From an uncultured Bacillota bacterium (GTDB lineage: Bacteria; Bacillota; UBA994; UBA5500): 17,127 nucleotides of DNA. The DNA lies in the NCBI GenBank assembly GCA_937874815.1, contig CALNBW010000480.1, positions 1-17,127 on the forward strand, given 5' to 3'. The notes beneath the pieces were generated by a model that was not told where the DNA came from, did no database searches, and was given only the letters and a program-made list of their open reading frames with translations. The position numbers were made by a program, and so were the translations under genes. Position 1 is the stretch's first letter. Every line of letters begins with the position of its first letter. Below are positions 7,165-13,926 of this stretch, piece by piece.

Positions 7165-7560
7165 CTAAACCCTACGACGTTTGGGCGGCCGACAACCGTT
7201 ATGCGGCACCGGAGTAACGTCTTTAATCATGCTTACTTCTAAGCCGGTTGCTTGCAGGGAACGGATGGCTGCCTCGCGACCGCCGCCAGGCCCCTTAACG
7301 TGAACTTCTACTTCCCTCATGCCGTGATCCATGGCAACTTTGGCGGCCGTCTCGGCCGCGATGCCGGCGGCAAAGGGAGTACTCTTACGGGAGCCCTTGT
7401 AACCAACGTTACCAGCGCTCGACCAAGAGATGGTAGCACCGGCTTTATCGGTAATGGTGATGATCGTGTTGTTGAATGTGGAACGAATATGAGCGATGCC
7501 AAACTCGACGTTTTTGCGTTCGCGACGCCTGGTTTTGGCAACTGCTTTCCTCTTAGCCAT
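7165..7560 (-). CDS. rpsK: 30S ribosomal protein S11
   Basis: S11 forms the platform of the small subunit and touches the mRNA exit (Shine-Dalgarno) cleft. The 131-residue protein starts with a basic stretch (RKAVAKTRRRERKNVEFGIA) and has the conserved HIRSTFNNTIITITD, the GYKGSRKSTPFAAG block, GPGGGREAAIRSLQATGLEV and the terminal PHNGCRPPKRRRV. The start is ATG, with the SD GGGGG about 12 nt upstream. It is followed 22 nt later by rpsD, the usual order in Clostridia; in B. subtilis rpsD lies elsewhere (established knowledge). Confidence 0.98.
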   Translation of the reverse strand: MAKRKAVAKTRRRERKNVEFGIAHIRSTFNNTIITITDKAGATISWSSAGNVGYKGSRKSTPFAAGIAAETAAKVAMDHGMREVEVHVKGPGGGREAAIRSLQATGLEVSMIKDVTPVPHNGCRPPKRRRV

Positions 7561-7580
7561 TAGCTACGTTTACCCCCTTC

Positions 7581-7949
7581 CTATTTGCGACGGACGCCAA
7601 CCGTACGGGCTTTGCCCTTACGAGTGCGTGCATTCGTCTTTGTGCGCTGCCCGCGCAGAGGCAGGCCGCGGCGGTGACGCAAGCCCCGGTAGGAGCCAAT
7701 TTCGATTAAGCGCTTAATATTGGAGTTAACCTCACGCCGCAGGTCGCCCTCGACATGATAGTCCTTATCAATAACTTCGCGCAGACGATTAACTTCGTCT
7801 TCAGTCAAGTCTCGCACACGGGTGTTAGGGTTAACGCCGCTCTTTTGCAAAATCTCTTGCGAACGGCTGAGACCAACACCGTAGATATAAGTGAGGGCTA
7901 TTTCCACCCGCTTGTCGCGTGGTAAGTCTACGCCGGAAATACGAGCCAT
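7581..7949 (-). CDS. rpsM: 30S ribosomal protein S13
   Basis: S13 sits on the head of the small subunit, contacts L5 across the subunit bridge and reaches P-site tRNA with its tail. The 122 residues begin MARISGVDLPRDKRVEIALT, continue with the helix-hairpin-helix-like YIYGVGLSRSQEIL, then SYRGLRHRRGLPLRGQRTKT, and end in a very basic tail. The start is ATG with AGGAGGTG about 11 nt upstream. Length is standard. Confidence 0.98.
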   Translation of the reverse strand: MARISGVDLPRDKRVEIALTYIYGVGLSRSQEILQKSGVNPNTRVRDLTEDEVNRLREVIDKDYHVEGDLRREVNSNIKRLIEIGSYRGLRHRRGLPLRGQRTKTNARTRKGKARTVGVRRK

Positions 7950-8008
7950 GCTTTGCTCTACACCTCCTAAGAATTTAGATCAAATGCCCAGCCTTGCTAA
8001 TGCGAAGC

Positions 8009-8122
8009 TTAGCCTTGCTTTTGTTTGTGTTTTGGGTTCTCGCAAATGACCATCACACGGCCTTTGCGGCGAATTAGTTTGCACTTCTCACACATCGGTT
8101 TGACCGAGGGCCTAACCTTCAT
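8009..8122 (-). CDS. rpmJ: 50S ribosomal protein L36, zinc-binding form
   Basis: L36 is the smallest ribosomal protein and stabilises 23S rRNA near the GTPase region. I translated this short frame directly: it starts MKVRPSVKPMCEKCKLIRRK and ends NPKHKQKQG, 37 residues, the normal size. Zinc ligands are C11, C14, C27 and H32, so it is the zinc-dependent form. The ATG has a strong GGAGG 7 nt upstream. It lies 19 nt after infA and 59 nt before rpsM, the conserved alpha-operon order. Confidence 0.97.
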   Translation of the reverse strand: MKVRPSVKPMCEKCKLIRRKGRVMVICENPKHKQKQG

Positions 8123-8141
8123 GATGGCACCTCCTTCACCA

Positions 8142-8360
8142 CTATTTGTGCCGGTAGCGTATGCGCCCCCGGGTTAAATCATATGGGGAAAGCTCGACAG
8201 TAACTGAATCGCCCGGCAGAATACGGATGAAGTTAATGCGAATTTTGCCGGAAATATGGGCTATAATCTTATGCCCGTTTTCAAGCTCCACCCGAAACAT
8301 TGCATTGGGCAAAGCCTCGATTACTTTTCCTTTGACCTCTATGGCGTCACCTTTTGCCAA
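8142..8360 (-). CDS. infA: translation initiation factor IF-1 (TTG start)
   Basis: IF-1 occupies the ribosomal A site during initiation and supports IF-2 and IF-3. The protein is 72 residues, the usual length, an OB-fold reading MAKGDAIEVKGKVIEALPNA then FRVELENGHKIIAHISGKIR and ending SPYDLTRGRIRYRHK. The start is TTG at 8358-8360, required by the length and by the family N-terminus (MAK-D-IEV-G-V). GGGAGGG lies 8 nt upstream. No in-frame ATG or GTG lies near. An initiation factor starting with a rare codon recalls infC, but regulation here is only a guess. Confidence 0.96.
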   Translation of the reverse strand: MAKGDAIEVKGKVIEALPNAMFRVELENGHKIIAHISGKIRINFIRILPGDSVTVELSPYDLTRGRIRYRHK

Positions 8361-8364
8361 ATGT

Positions 8365-8451
8365 TCAACCCTCCCTCAATCTCTTGCGCGCAGCCAATTT
8401 CACCCCTACGCAGCAAGACAAGCGTTCCTCAGCTCGTTTCGTATCTAGCAC
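8365..8451 (-). other. 28-codon open frame between map and infA, not recognised
   Basis: The map-infA gap contains an open frame from GTG (8449-8451) to TGA (8365-8367), ending 4 nt before the infA start. It reads VLDTKRAEERLSCCVGVKLA followed by ARKRLREG. It is basic and arginine-rich, and I recognise no family. No good SD precedes the GTG. Many relatives carry a small KOW-domain protein gene at this place, so this could be a decayed remnant, a leader peptide or plain chance. The infA SD lies in its last codons. Confidence 0.2.
8369..8375 (-). promoter_or_regulatory. strong ribosome binding site of infA (TTG start)
   Basis: GGGAGGG lies 8 nt before the TTG at 8358-8360. A strong SD may make up for the weak start codon. 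Confidence 0.85.
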
Positions 8452-8453
8452 CC

Positions 8454-9200
8454 TTAAATCTTGGTGAGGATTAAGGGGCCGTCTTCTAGTAATGCAACTG
8501 TATGCTCGGCATGGGCAGATAGGCTACCGTCAGCTGTGACCACGGTCCATTGATCGGGCATGAAATCGATATTGTAAGTTCCGATGTTCACCATCGGTTC
8601 TATGGCTAGGACCAAGCCGGGGGTAAGTCTAGTTCCCCTCCCTGGCCGGCCAAAGTTAGGAACCTGCGGCGCTTCATGCATCTTGCGCCCGATGCCATGG
8701 CCCACTAAATCACGAACCACTGAAAATCCTGCGGCTTCCACATAGGATTGAACCGCATAGGAAATGTCGGTTAGCCTACCGCCAGACTTAAAAGCGGCAA
8801 TACCTTCAGCTAGTGCTGCTTCGGTTGTAGCAATCAAGCGCTCGGCCAACGGGGATACATTACCAACAGGTAATGTCCTAGCCGCGTCCCCGTGATATCC
8901 ATTTATTTCTGCGCCGATGTCAACACTAATAATATCGCCATCTCGTAACCGTTTCAAACCAGGAATGCCATGCACAACTTCTTCGTTAACAGAAGTGCAG
9001 ATGTTAGCTGGGAAACCGTTATAGCCTTTAAAAGATGGTCTGGCACCGCAATCAACAATAGTCTTCTCCGCTATTGCATCTAGTTCGGCAGTGGTAATGC
9101 CGGGGGTGATAGCTTTAGCCACCGCATCTAGCGCCAAAGCTACGATGCGCCCGGCCTCCTGCATAAGCTTGAGTTCCCGCTCTGTTTTGAGGGTGATCAT
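8454..9200 (-). CDS. map: type I methionine aminopeptidase
   Basis: Map removes the initiator methionine from nascent proteins after deformylation. The 248-residue protein has the pita-bread fold motifs with the five metal ligands visible: D94, D105 (VDIGAEINGYHGDAA), H168 (GHGIGRKMHEAP), E201 (LAIEPMV) and E232 (HAEHTVALL). H78, in VVHGIP, is the conserved active-site histidine. There is no N-terminal zinc-binding extension, so it is the short bacterial form. The ATG overlaps the adk TGA. The gap to the next gene, infA, is 93 nt, unusually long for this cluster. Confidence 0.97.
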   Translation of the reverse strand: MITLKTERELKLMQEAGRIVALALDAVAKAITPGITTAELDAIAEKTIVDCGARPSFKGYNGFPANICTSVNEEVVHGIPGLKRLRDGDIISVDIGAEINGYHGDAARTLPVGNVSPLAERLIATTEAALAEGIAAFKSGGRLTDISYAVQSYVEAAGFSVVRDLVGHGIGRKMHEAPQVPNFGRPGRGTRLTPGLVLAIEPMVNIGTYNIDFMPDQWTVVTADGSLSAHAEHTVALLEDGPLILTKI

Positions 9201-9841
9201 TGTCGGACCCCCAGATGACGAGTAATGTCCTGAAAGACTTGATCAATCGCCTGGCTGCCATCTATGCTTACCAGCTTCTCTTGTTCGCGATAGTAAGCTA
9301 TTAGAGGCTCGGTCTGCCGGTTATAAACCTCAAGGCGATTCTTCACGGTAGTAATAGTGTCGTCCACCCGCTGATGCAATTCCTGGCCACACTGATCACA
9401 AATTCCTTCCGCCTGGGGCGGGTTGAAATGTATGTGAAAAGTGGCTCCACAGTTCTGGCAAACCCGCCTGCCAGTGAGGCGTTTGATCAGTTCCTCATCG
9501 GGTACCTCGATGCTGATCACCAAGTCAATTGGTTTAGCACCTAACGTCTTGTCTAGGGCTATAGCCTGTTCTATAGTGCGTGGGAAACCATCCAGTAAAA
9601 ACCCAGATGCACAATCAGGTTGTTGCAGGCGATCGTGCACTATTTGGATGGTAATCTCATCAGGCACTAAGAGCCCCTGGCTCATATACTGCTGTAGCTG
9701 GGCGCCTAACGCGGTGCCGGCCTTAACAGTGGCCCTAAAGATATCTCCAGTGGAGATATGCGGAATACCGTAAGTTTCTGCTATCCTCACCGCCTGCGTC
9801 CCTTTGCCGGCTCCCGGCGGTCCCATCAGGACGATGTTCAA
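9197..9841 (-). CDS. adk: adenylate kinase with Cys4 zinc lid (TTG start)
   Basis: Adk interconverts ATP plus AMP with two ADP in the cytoplasm. The P-loop is GPPGAGKGT (residues 7-15), followed by the AMP-binding TGDIFRA and the conserved FLLDGFPRT (81-89). The lid carries C128-x2-C131 and C148-x2-C151, the zinc-binding form common in Gram-positives. I set the start at TTG 9839-9841, giving MNIVLMGPPG and 214 residues, with GGAGG 8 nt upstream. A GTG at 9850 would overlap that SD and add three residues absent from homologues. The stop overlaps the map start by 4 bp (ATGA). Confidence 0.95.
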   Translation of the reverse strand: MNIVLMGPPGAGKGTQAVRIAETYGIPHISTGDIFRATVKAGTALGAQLQQYMSQGLLVPDEITIQIVHDRLQQPDCASGFLLDGFPRTIEQAIALDKTLGAKPIDLVISIEVPDEELIKRLTGRRVCQNCGATFHIHFNPPQAEGICDQCGQELHQRVDDTITTVKNRLEVYNRQTEPLIAYYREQEKLVSIDGSQAIDQVFQDITRHLGVRQ

Positions 9842-9849
9842 TGCTGCCA

Positions 9850-9854
9850 CCTCC
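9850..9854 (-). promoter_or_regulatory. ribosome binding site deciding the adk start
   Basis: GGAGG ends 8 nt before the TTG at 9841. The upstream GTG (9850) shares a base with this SD and so cannot be served by it, which favours the TTG and the family N-terminus MNIVLMG. Confidence 0.8.
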
Positions 9855-9861
9855 GGTTGTT

Positions 9862-11118
9862 TTAGCGCATGAAGCCGCCATAGTGGCGAACTGCCATCTG
9901 CGCTTCAATCTCTTTCATAGTCTCAAGGGCTACACCAACAATAATTAGAAGAGCATTACCACCTAAGCTGATGTTGTACTTAAAGATGGAGCTCAACACT
10001 AACGGTAACAAAACGATGGCTGTCAGGAATAAAGCACCTACCAGAGTCAGCCTGTTAACAACCTTATAAAGATAATCGGTTGTCGGTTTCCCTGGACGCA
10101 AGCCAGGAATAAAGCCACCCGACTTCTTCAGGTTATCGGAAATGTCGCGCGGGTTAAACTGCATGAACGTGTAGAAATACGCAAAGATGATGATGAAAGC
10201 TATATACAAGACGATGTGCAAGGGTGAACCGAATTCAAACCATCTTGCAATTGTCTTGGCCCATGGTTTGTTGACGAACTGGGTCAGCATCTGCGGCAAC
10301 ATCAACAAAGACGAGGCGAAAATAACTGGAATAACGCCTGCTTGGTTAACGCGCAATGGGATATGGGTAGCCTGACCACCATACATCTTGCGTCCCACTA
10401 TCCGCTTGGCATATTGCACGGGAATACGGCGTTGGCCTTCCTGCACAATTACTACCCCAGCCACAACGACAAGGCCTAGTATAGCCAAAGCAATCACGGC
10501 AAAAACGTTCAAGGTCCCAACTTTCACGGCTGTGTATATAGAGACAAGACCGCTTGGCACCCGCGAAACGATGTTAGCGAAAATGATAAGCGAGATACCG
10601 TTACCGATACCCTTGTTCGTAATCAAGTCGCCTATCCACATGAGAACCGCAGTGCCGGCCGTAAAGGATAAGGCGATCAGGAGCAAACTGATGACCGAGG
10701 TATTGAGCACAGCGCCTGTATTGCGCAGCCCCCAAGAAGTAGCGAACCCTTGGGTGAAAGCCAAAATGATGGTGCCAATACGGGTATACTTCTCTATCTT
10801 CCTGCGCCCTTCATCGCCTTCCTTGGCTAGGTTTTCCCAGCTAGGGATGATCACCATCAACAAGTTAACGATGATCGAGGCCGTAATGTAGGGCCCAATA
10901 CTTAAGGCGAAAATTGACAACTGTTTCAAGGCACCGCCAGAGATCAAGTCTACAAAGCCAAACAGCCCTTGACTAAATAGTTGTTGCACCGCCTCGGCAT
11001 CTAACCCAGGTACGGTGATGTGGGCCCCGACCCTGAAGACTAAGAACATGGCAAGAGTAAAAAGGATCTTCTTACGTAGGTCAGCAATCTTCCAGACATT
11101 ACGGACCGATTCAAACAT
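9862..11118 (-). CDS. secY: preprotein translocase subunit SecY
   Basis: SecY forms the protein-conducting channel in the cytoplasmic membrane with SecE and SecG. The 418-residue protein begins MFESVRNVWKIADLRKKI and shows a run of about ten hydrophobic membrane spans. Conserved features include FRVGAHITVPGLD at the first span, SIFALSIGPYITASIIV, the cytoplasmic loop QGQRRIPVQYAKR...HIPLRVNQAGVIPVIFA and the C-terminal loop segment NLKKSGGFIPGLRPG. The length is slightly below the usual ~430. Its ATG is 1 nt after the rplO stop, with GAGGTGG at 6-nt spacing, so it shares regulation with the ribosomal genes upstream. Confidence 0.98.
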   Translation of the reverse strand: MFESVRNVWKIADLRKKILFTLAMFLVFRVGAHITVPGLDAEAVQQLFSQGLFGFVDLISGGALKQLSIFALSIGPYITASIIVNLLMVIIPSWENLAKEGDEGRRKIEKYTRIGTIILAFTQGFATSWGLRNTGAVLNTSVISLLLIALSFTAGTAVLMWIGDLITNKGIGNGISLIIFANIVSRVPSGLVSIYTAVKVGTLNVFAVIALAILGLVVVAGVVIVQEGQRRIPVQYAKRIVGRKMYGGQATHIPLRVNQAGVIPVIFASSLLMLPQMLTQFVNKPWAKTIARWFEFGSPLHIVLYIAFIIIFAYFYTFMQFNPRDISDNLKKSGGFIPGLRPGKPTTDYLYKVVNRLTLVGALFLTAIVLLPLVLSSIFKYNISLGGNALLIIVGVALETMKEIEAQMAVRHYGGFMR

Positions 11119-11119
11119 C

Positions 11120-11563
11120 CTAGACCACCTCAGCTTTGCCGCCAGCGGCTATAATCTTCTCCTCTGCCGACTTGCTGAAAGCATTAGCCTGCACTGTTAG
11201 GCTTTTGCTTAGTTCTCCGTTGCCTAAAATCTTTACGCCATCTCTAAGTGCCTTAACCATTCCAGCCTCACGCAAAGCTGCGATACTGACTACGGTGCCA
11301 GCCTCAAAGAGTTCCAGATCAGCGATGTTGACAACCGCATATTCTGTCTTGTAGCGGGCATTGCTAAAGCCACGCTTGGGCACACGGCGCTGAATGGGTA
11401 GCTGGCCGCCTTCAAAGCCCGGGCGCACTCCGCCACCGGAACGCGAATTCTGGCCGTTTGAGCCACGAGTTGAAGTCTTGCCATGACGAGAGCCAGTACC
11501 ACGGCCAACTCGTTTCCGATTTTTTCTGGAGCCTGGTGCTGGCCTTAATTCGGATAAGTTCAC
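11120..11563 (-). CDS. rplO: 50S ribosomal protein L15
   Basis: L15 is a late-assembling large-subunit protein with a long basic N-terminal extension reaching into 23S rRNA. That extension is obvious here: LRPAPGSRKNRKRVGRGTGS then GKTSTRGSNGQNSRSGGGVRPGFEGGQ. The globular C-terminal part includes LRDGVKILGNGELSKSLTV and ends KIIAAGGKAEVV. Length is 147 residues, as usual. The start is GTG at 11561-11563, with GGAGG about 7 nt away. The stop codon is one base from the secY ATG, so secY is probably translated by coupling, as its SD lies in the last rplO codons. Confidence 0.97.
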   Translation of the reverse strand: MNLSELRPAPGSRKNRKRVGRGTGSRHGKTSTRGSNGQNSRSGGGVRPGFEGGQLPIQRRVPKRGFSNARYKTEYAVVNIADLELFEAGTVVSIAALREAGMVKALRDGVKILGNGELSKSLTVQANAFSKSAEEKIIAAGGKAEVV

Positions 11564-11591
11564 TTTCGCACCTCCTCGCTTGATTTACTCC

Positions 11592-11771
11592 CTATACTTC
11601 AACGACTTTGAGCAGATGAATTACCTTGTTCACCATGCCCCGAATGGCAGGGCTGTCATCGTGCTCCACTGTTTGGTGTAACTTACGCAACCCCAAGGCT
11701 TCTACAGTCTTACGTTGCTCTGCAGCATAACCGATAGGGCTTTTGACCAAGGTGATGTGTAACTTTGTCAC
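11592..11771 (-). CDS. rpmD: 50S ribosomal protein L30 (GTG start)
   Basis: L30 is a small large-subunit protein found in many but not all bacteria. I place the start at the GTG 11769-11771, giving 59 residues beginning MTKLHITLVKSPIG, which matches family length and N-terminus. An ATG two codons upstream (11777) directly abuts the GGAGGG of the SD and leaves no spacing, whereas the GTG is 6 nt away. The conserved elements RKTVEALGLRKLHQTVEHDD and RGMVNKVIHLL are present. It lies between rpsE (12-nt gap) and rplO (28-nt gap). Confidence 0.93.
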   Translation of the reverse strand: MTKLHITLVKSPIGYAAEQRKTVEALGLRKLHQTVEHDDSPAIRGMVNKVIHLLKVVEV

Positions 11772-11783
11772 GTCCATCCCTCC

Positions 11784-12284
11784 TTAGCCTAAAAGCTCTT
11801 CCACGGACTTACCACGTAAACGGGCAACCTCTTCTGCCCGTTTCAGCCGCGAAATTCCTTCAATTGTGGCGCGAGCCGTGTTAATGGCGTTGGCAGAGCC
11901 AAGCGACTTCGTTAGCACATCTCGCACACCAGCTAGCTCCAGAATGGGTCGCACCGCACCACCAGCGATAACGCCCGTACCTTCGGAAGCTGGCTTCAGC
12001 AAAACTCTAGCAGCTCCGAAGCATCCGATAACCTCATGCGGAATGGTGGTATTAACGATCGGCACTTTAATCAGATTCTTAATGGCGTCTTCTTTGCCTT
12101 TACGCACCGCATCCACAACTTCCTTGGCCTTACCCAGCCCCACGCCCACATGTCCGGCATGATCACCGACAACGACTAGGGCGCTAAAGCTGATATCGCG
12201 GCCACCCTTACGGGTCTTGGCGACGCGGTTAATCTTGATGACTTGATCGGCTAGATCAAGACTATTTACATCAATGCGCTCCAT
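11784..12284 (-). CDS. rpsE: 30S ribosomal protein S5
   Basis: S5 helps decoding fidelity and lies at the mRNA entry with S3 and S4. The 166-residue product begins with VIKINRVAKTRKGGRDISFSA, the double-stranded-RNA-binding-like domain typical of S5. It continues with VVVGDHAGHVGVGLGKAKEV, GVIAGGAVRPILELAGV and the C-terminal LGSANAINTARATIEGI. The start is ATG with GGAGGG 8 nt upstream. Length and motifs are normal. Confidence 0.98.
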   Translation of the reverse strand: MERIDVNSLDLADQVIKINRVAKTRKGGRDISFSALVVVGDHAGHVGVGLGKAKEVVDAVRKGKEDAIKNLIKVPIVNTTIPHEVIGCFGAARVLLKPASEGTGVIAGGAVRPILELAGVRDVLTKSLGSANAINTARATIEGISRLKRAEEVARLRGKSVEELLG

Positions 12285-12307
12285 GGTGTTTCCCTCCTTC
12301 TTGCCTG

Positions 12308-12676
12308 TTAGAATTCCAGGCCAGCCGCACGGGCTGCGTCGGCTAATGCTGCAATTCTTCCATGATAGAGGTAGCCCCCGCGATCGAAAACTACCTGGCG
12401 GATGCCTTGCTCTAGCGCCTTCTTAGCAACTAATTCACCAACCCGCTTAGCCGCTTCTATGTTACCACCACTGGACCGAATGTCAGCCAGCTCGGGACTT
12501 AATGTAGAAGCACTAAACAGTGTAGTACCTGTCAGGTCATCAACGGCCTGAACGTAAATGTGATTGGAACTACGGTAAACATTAAGCCTAGGGCGCTCCG
12601 GAGTGCCATGCACCTTCCTGCGCACGCGCGCGTGCCGCACCTGGCGGACCGCGTTCCTATCTTGCTTCTTGATCAA
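12308..12676 (-). CDS. rplR: 50S ribosomal protein L18 (TTG start)
   Basis: L18 binds 5S rRNA and fixes it in the central protuberance together with L5. The 122 residues include RHARVRRKVHGTPERPRLNV, the middle SNHIYVQAVDD and the strongly conserved VFDRGGYLYHGRIAALADAAR near the C-terminus. The start is TTG at 12674-12676, giving MIKKQDRNAVRQ, close to the usual N-terminus; no in-frame ATG or GTG fits. The best SD (AAGGAG) is 10 nt upstream. An out-of-frame ATG (12683) lies between the SD and the TTG, opening an eight-codon frame. The weak start could hold down L18 output, but this is inference. Confidence 0.95.
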   Translation of the reverse strand: MIKKQDRNAVRQVRHARVRRKVHGTPERPRLNVYRSSNHIYVQAVDDLTGTTLFSASTLSPELADIRSSGGNIEAAKRVGELVAKKALEQGIRQVVFDRGGYLYHGRIAALADAARAAGLEF

Positions 12677-12683
12677 CCCTCAT
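12657..12683 (-). other. eight-codon out-of-frame minicistron at the rplR start
   Basis: An ATG located between the SD (12687-12692) and the TTG start of rplR opens a frame reading MRVDQEAR, then TAG. It overlaps the first rplR codons in a different frame. The ATG is only 3 nt from the SD, closer than optimal. Use is unproven and it may be chance. Confidence 0.25.
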
Positions 12684-12703
12684 TCACTCCTTCCTAGGCC
12701 GCA

Positions 12704-13267
12704 TTATTTAGCAGTTTTGCCAGCTTTCCGGCGAATGACTTCTCCCTGATACTGAATCCCTTTGCCTAAGTAAGGCTCGGGCTTCCGGATGGAACGAATG
12801 GATGCTGCCACCTGACCAACCAGCTCTTTATCAATACCAGATACGGTAATCAGAGGCACCATGCCGTAAGGCGGATGAGCTACAGTTTCAGCTGTAAACT
12901 CAATGCCAGCTGGCGGTTCAATTTCAATCGGGTGTGAAAAACCGACGTTAAGCACCAGTTTGCGACCCTGCAATGTAGCACGCCAACCAACTGATACGGC
13001 TCGTAGCTTCTTCTCATAGCCCTTGGTAACACCCTCGACCATGTTGGCCAAGAGGGTACGTGTCAGGCCATGTAAAGACCGGTGTTCTTTACCGTCGGTG
13101 GGCCTTTGCACTAGGAGAACGTCGCCCTCCCGAACTATTTGCATATCTGGGTTGAAGTCTCTAACCAGGGTGCCTTTCGGGCCCTTAACTGTTACTTTGT
13201 TATTTTCGTCAACAATTACGTCCACGCCACTGGGTACCGTAATTGGGTTCCTACCTATCCGAGACAT
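12704..13267 (-). CDS. rplF: 50S ribosomal protein L6
   Basis: L6 lies near the GTPase-associated and sarcin-ricin regions of 50S. It consists of two similar domains. The N-terminal part begins MSRIGRNPITVPSGVDV and includes VTVKGPKGTL. The C-terminal part carries the conserved LVGQVAASIRSIRKPEPYLGKGI and the tail GEVIRRKAGKTAK. At 187 residues it is a few longer than the common ~178. The ATG has GGAGG at 7-nt spacing. Canonical spc order (rpsH-rplF-rplR) is kept. Confidence 0.97.
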   Translation of the reverse strand: MSRIGRNPITVPSGVDVIVDENNKVTVKGPKGTLVRDFNPDMQIVREGDVLLVQRPTDGKEHRSLHGLTRTLLANMVEGVTKGYEKKLRAVSVGWRATLQGRKLVLNVGFSHPIEIEPPAGIEFTAETVAHPPYGMVPLITVSGIDKELVGQVAASIRSIRKPEPYLGKGIQYQGEVIRRKAGKTAK

Positions 13268-13288
13268 CAGTGCACCTCCTTTACAGGC

Positions 13289-13687
13289 CTACCAGACGTA
13301 GCAGATGACTTCGCCGCCGACACCTGCTTGACGAGCCTGCTTGTCAGTCATCAAACCACGAGATGTCGAAAGAACAGCGATTCCAAGACCACCTAGAACT
13401 CGTGGCACTTCGTCCTTGCGAGCGTATACCCGTAAGCCAGGGCGACTGATGCGCTTGAGGCCGGTAATTACCCGCTCTTTGTTAGGACCATACTTTAGCT
13501 GCAGGCGTATAATTCCCTGCTTGTCATCGGCGATATATACATAATCACGGATATACCCTTCTGCCTTTAAGATCTCTACCAAGCTTAATTTCATCTTGGA
13601 GGCAGGTACATCAAGTGTTTCATGATAAGCAATGTTGGCATTGCGAATCCGCGTTAACAGATCTGCAATAGGATCAGTCATCACCAT
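13289..13687 (-). CDS. rpsH: 30S ribosomal protein S8
   Basis: S8 is a primary 16S rRNA binder of the platform and in E. coli is the repressor of the spc operon. The 132-residue product begins MVMTDPIADLLTRIRNAN and ends with the conserved block GLGIAVLSTSRGLMTDKQA and VGGEVICYVW. The start chosen is ATG at 13687, by comparison with family members beginning MVMTDPIAD. It lies 12 nt from GGAGG, longer than ideal. Another ATG, out of frame, lies only 5 nt from that GGAGG (13694). The ATG two codons later (13681) would be further still from the SD. Confidence 0.96.
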   Translation of the reverse strand: MVMTDPIADLLTRIRNANIAYHETLDVPASKMKLSLVEILKAEGYIRDYVYIADDKQGIIRLQLKYGPNKERVITGLKRISRPGLRVYARKDEVPRVLGGLGIAVLSTSRGLMTDKQARQAGVGGEVICYVW

Positions 13688-13694
13688 TTACCAT
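13674..13694 (-). other. six-codon out-of-frame minicistron at the rpsH start
   Basis: Directly after the GGAGG at 13700-13704, an ATG with an optimal 5-nt spacing opens a frame reading MVNGDD and a TGA stop. It overlaps the first codons of rpsH in another frame. The sequence shows the frame; whether ribosomes use it is unknown. It could be chance, as ATG arises easily in ATGGTAAATGG. Confidence 0.3.
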
Positions 13695-13722
13695 AACGAC
13701 CTCCTTCCCGTCTGCTGGGGCA

Positions 13723-13908
13723 TTACCAGCTAGCCTTTTTGACTCCCGGAATCTGGCCTTCATGAGCTAGTTCACGGAAGCAAATTCGGCAGATGCCAAA
13801 TTTACGCATGTAAGCATGGGGGCGACCGCAAATTCTGCAGCGGTTATAACTACGCACAGAAAACTTGGGTTCGCGCTGTTGCTTCAGAATCATCGACTTC
13901 TTAGCCAC
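13723..13908 (-). CDS. rpsN: 30S ribosomal protein S14, short zinc-binding type
   Basis: S14 binds late in assembly to the head of the small subunit. This is the short (61-residue) form with four cysteines, C24-x2-C27 and C40-x2-C43 (CRICGRP and CRICF), which hold a zinc ion in characterised homologues. The longer, cysteine-free S14 form is not present in this window. The C-terminus IPGVKKASW is the family signature. The start is GTG at 13906-13908, with GGAGGG about 7 nt upstream. A cysteine-free, zinc-independent copy elsewhere in the genome is possible but cannot be seen here. Confidence 0.97.
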   Translation of the reverse strand: MAKKSMILKQQREPKFSVRSYNRCRICGRPHAYMRKFGICRICFRELAHEGQIPGVKKASW

Positions 13909-13926
13909 AATTGTCCCTCCCTTGTT

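Noticed and set aside
7252..7563. 103-codon plus-strand frame opposite rpsK
   Set aside because: It is a shadow of S11; no family features and no independent start signals.
10388..10891. 167-codon plus-strand frame opposite secY
   Set aside because: It is an antisense shadow of a clear SecY coding region, has no recognisable family and no SD context; secY codon structure explains it.
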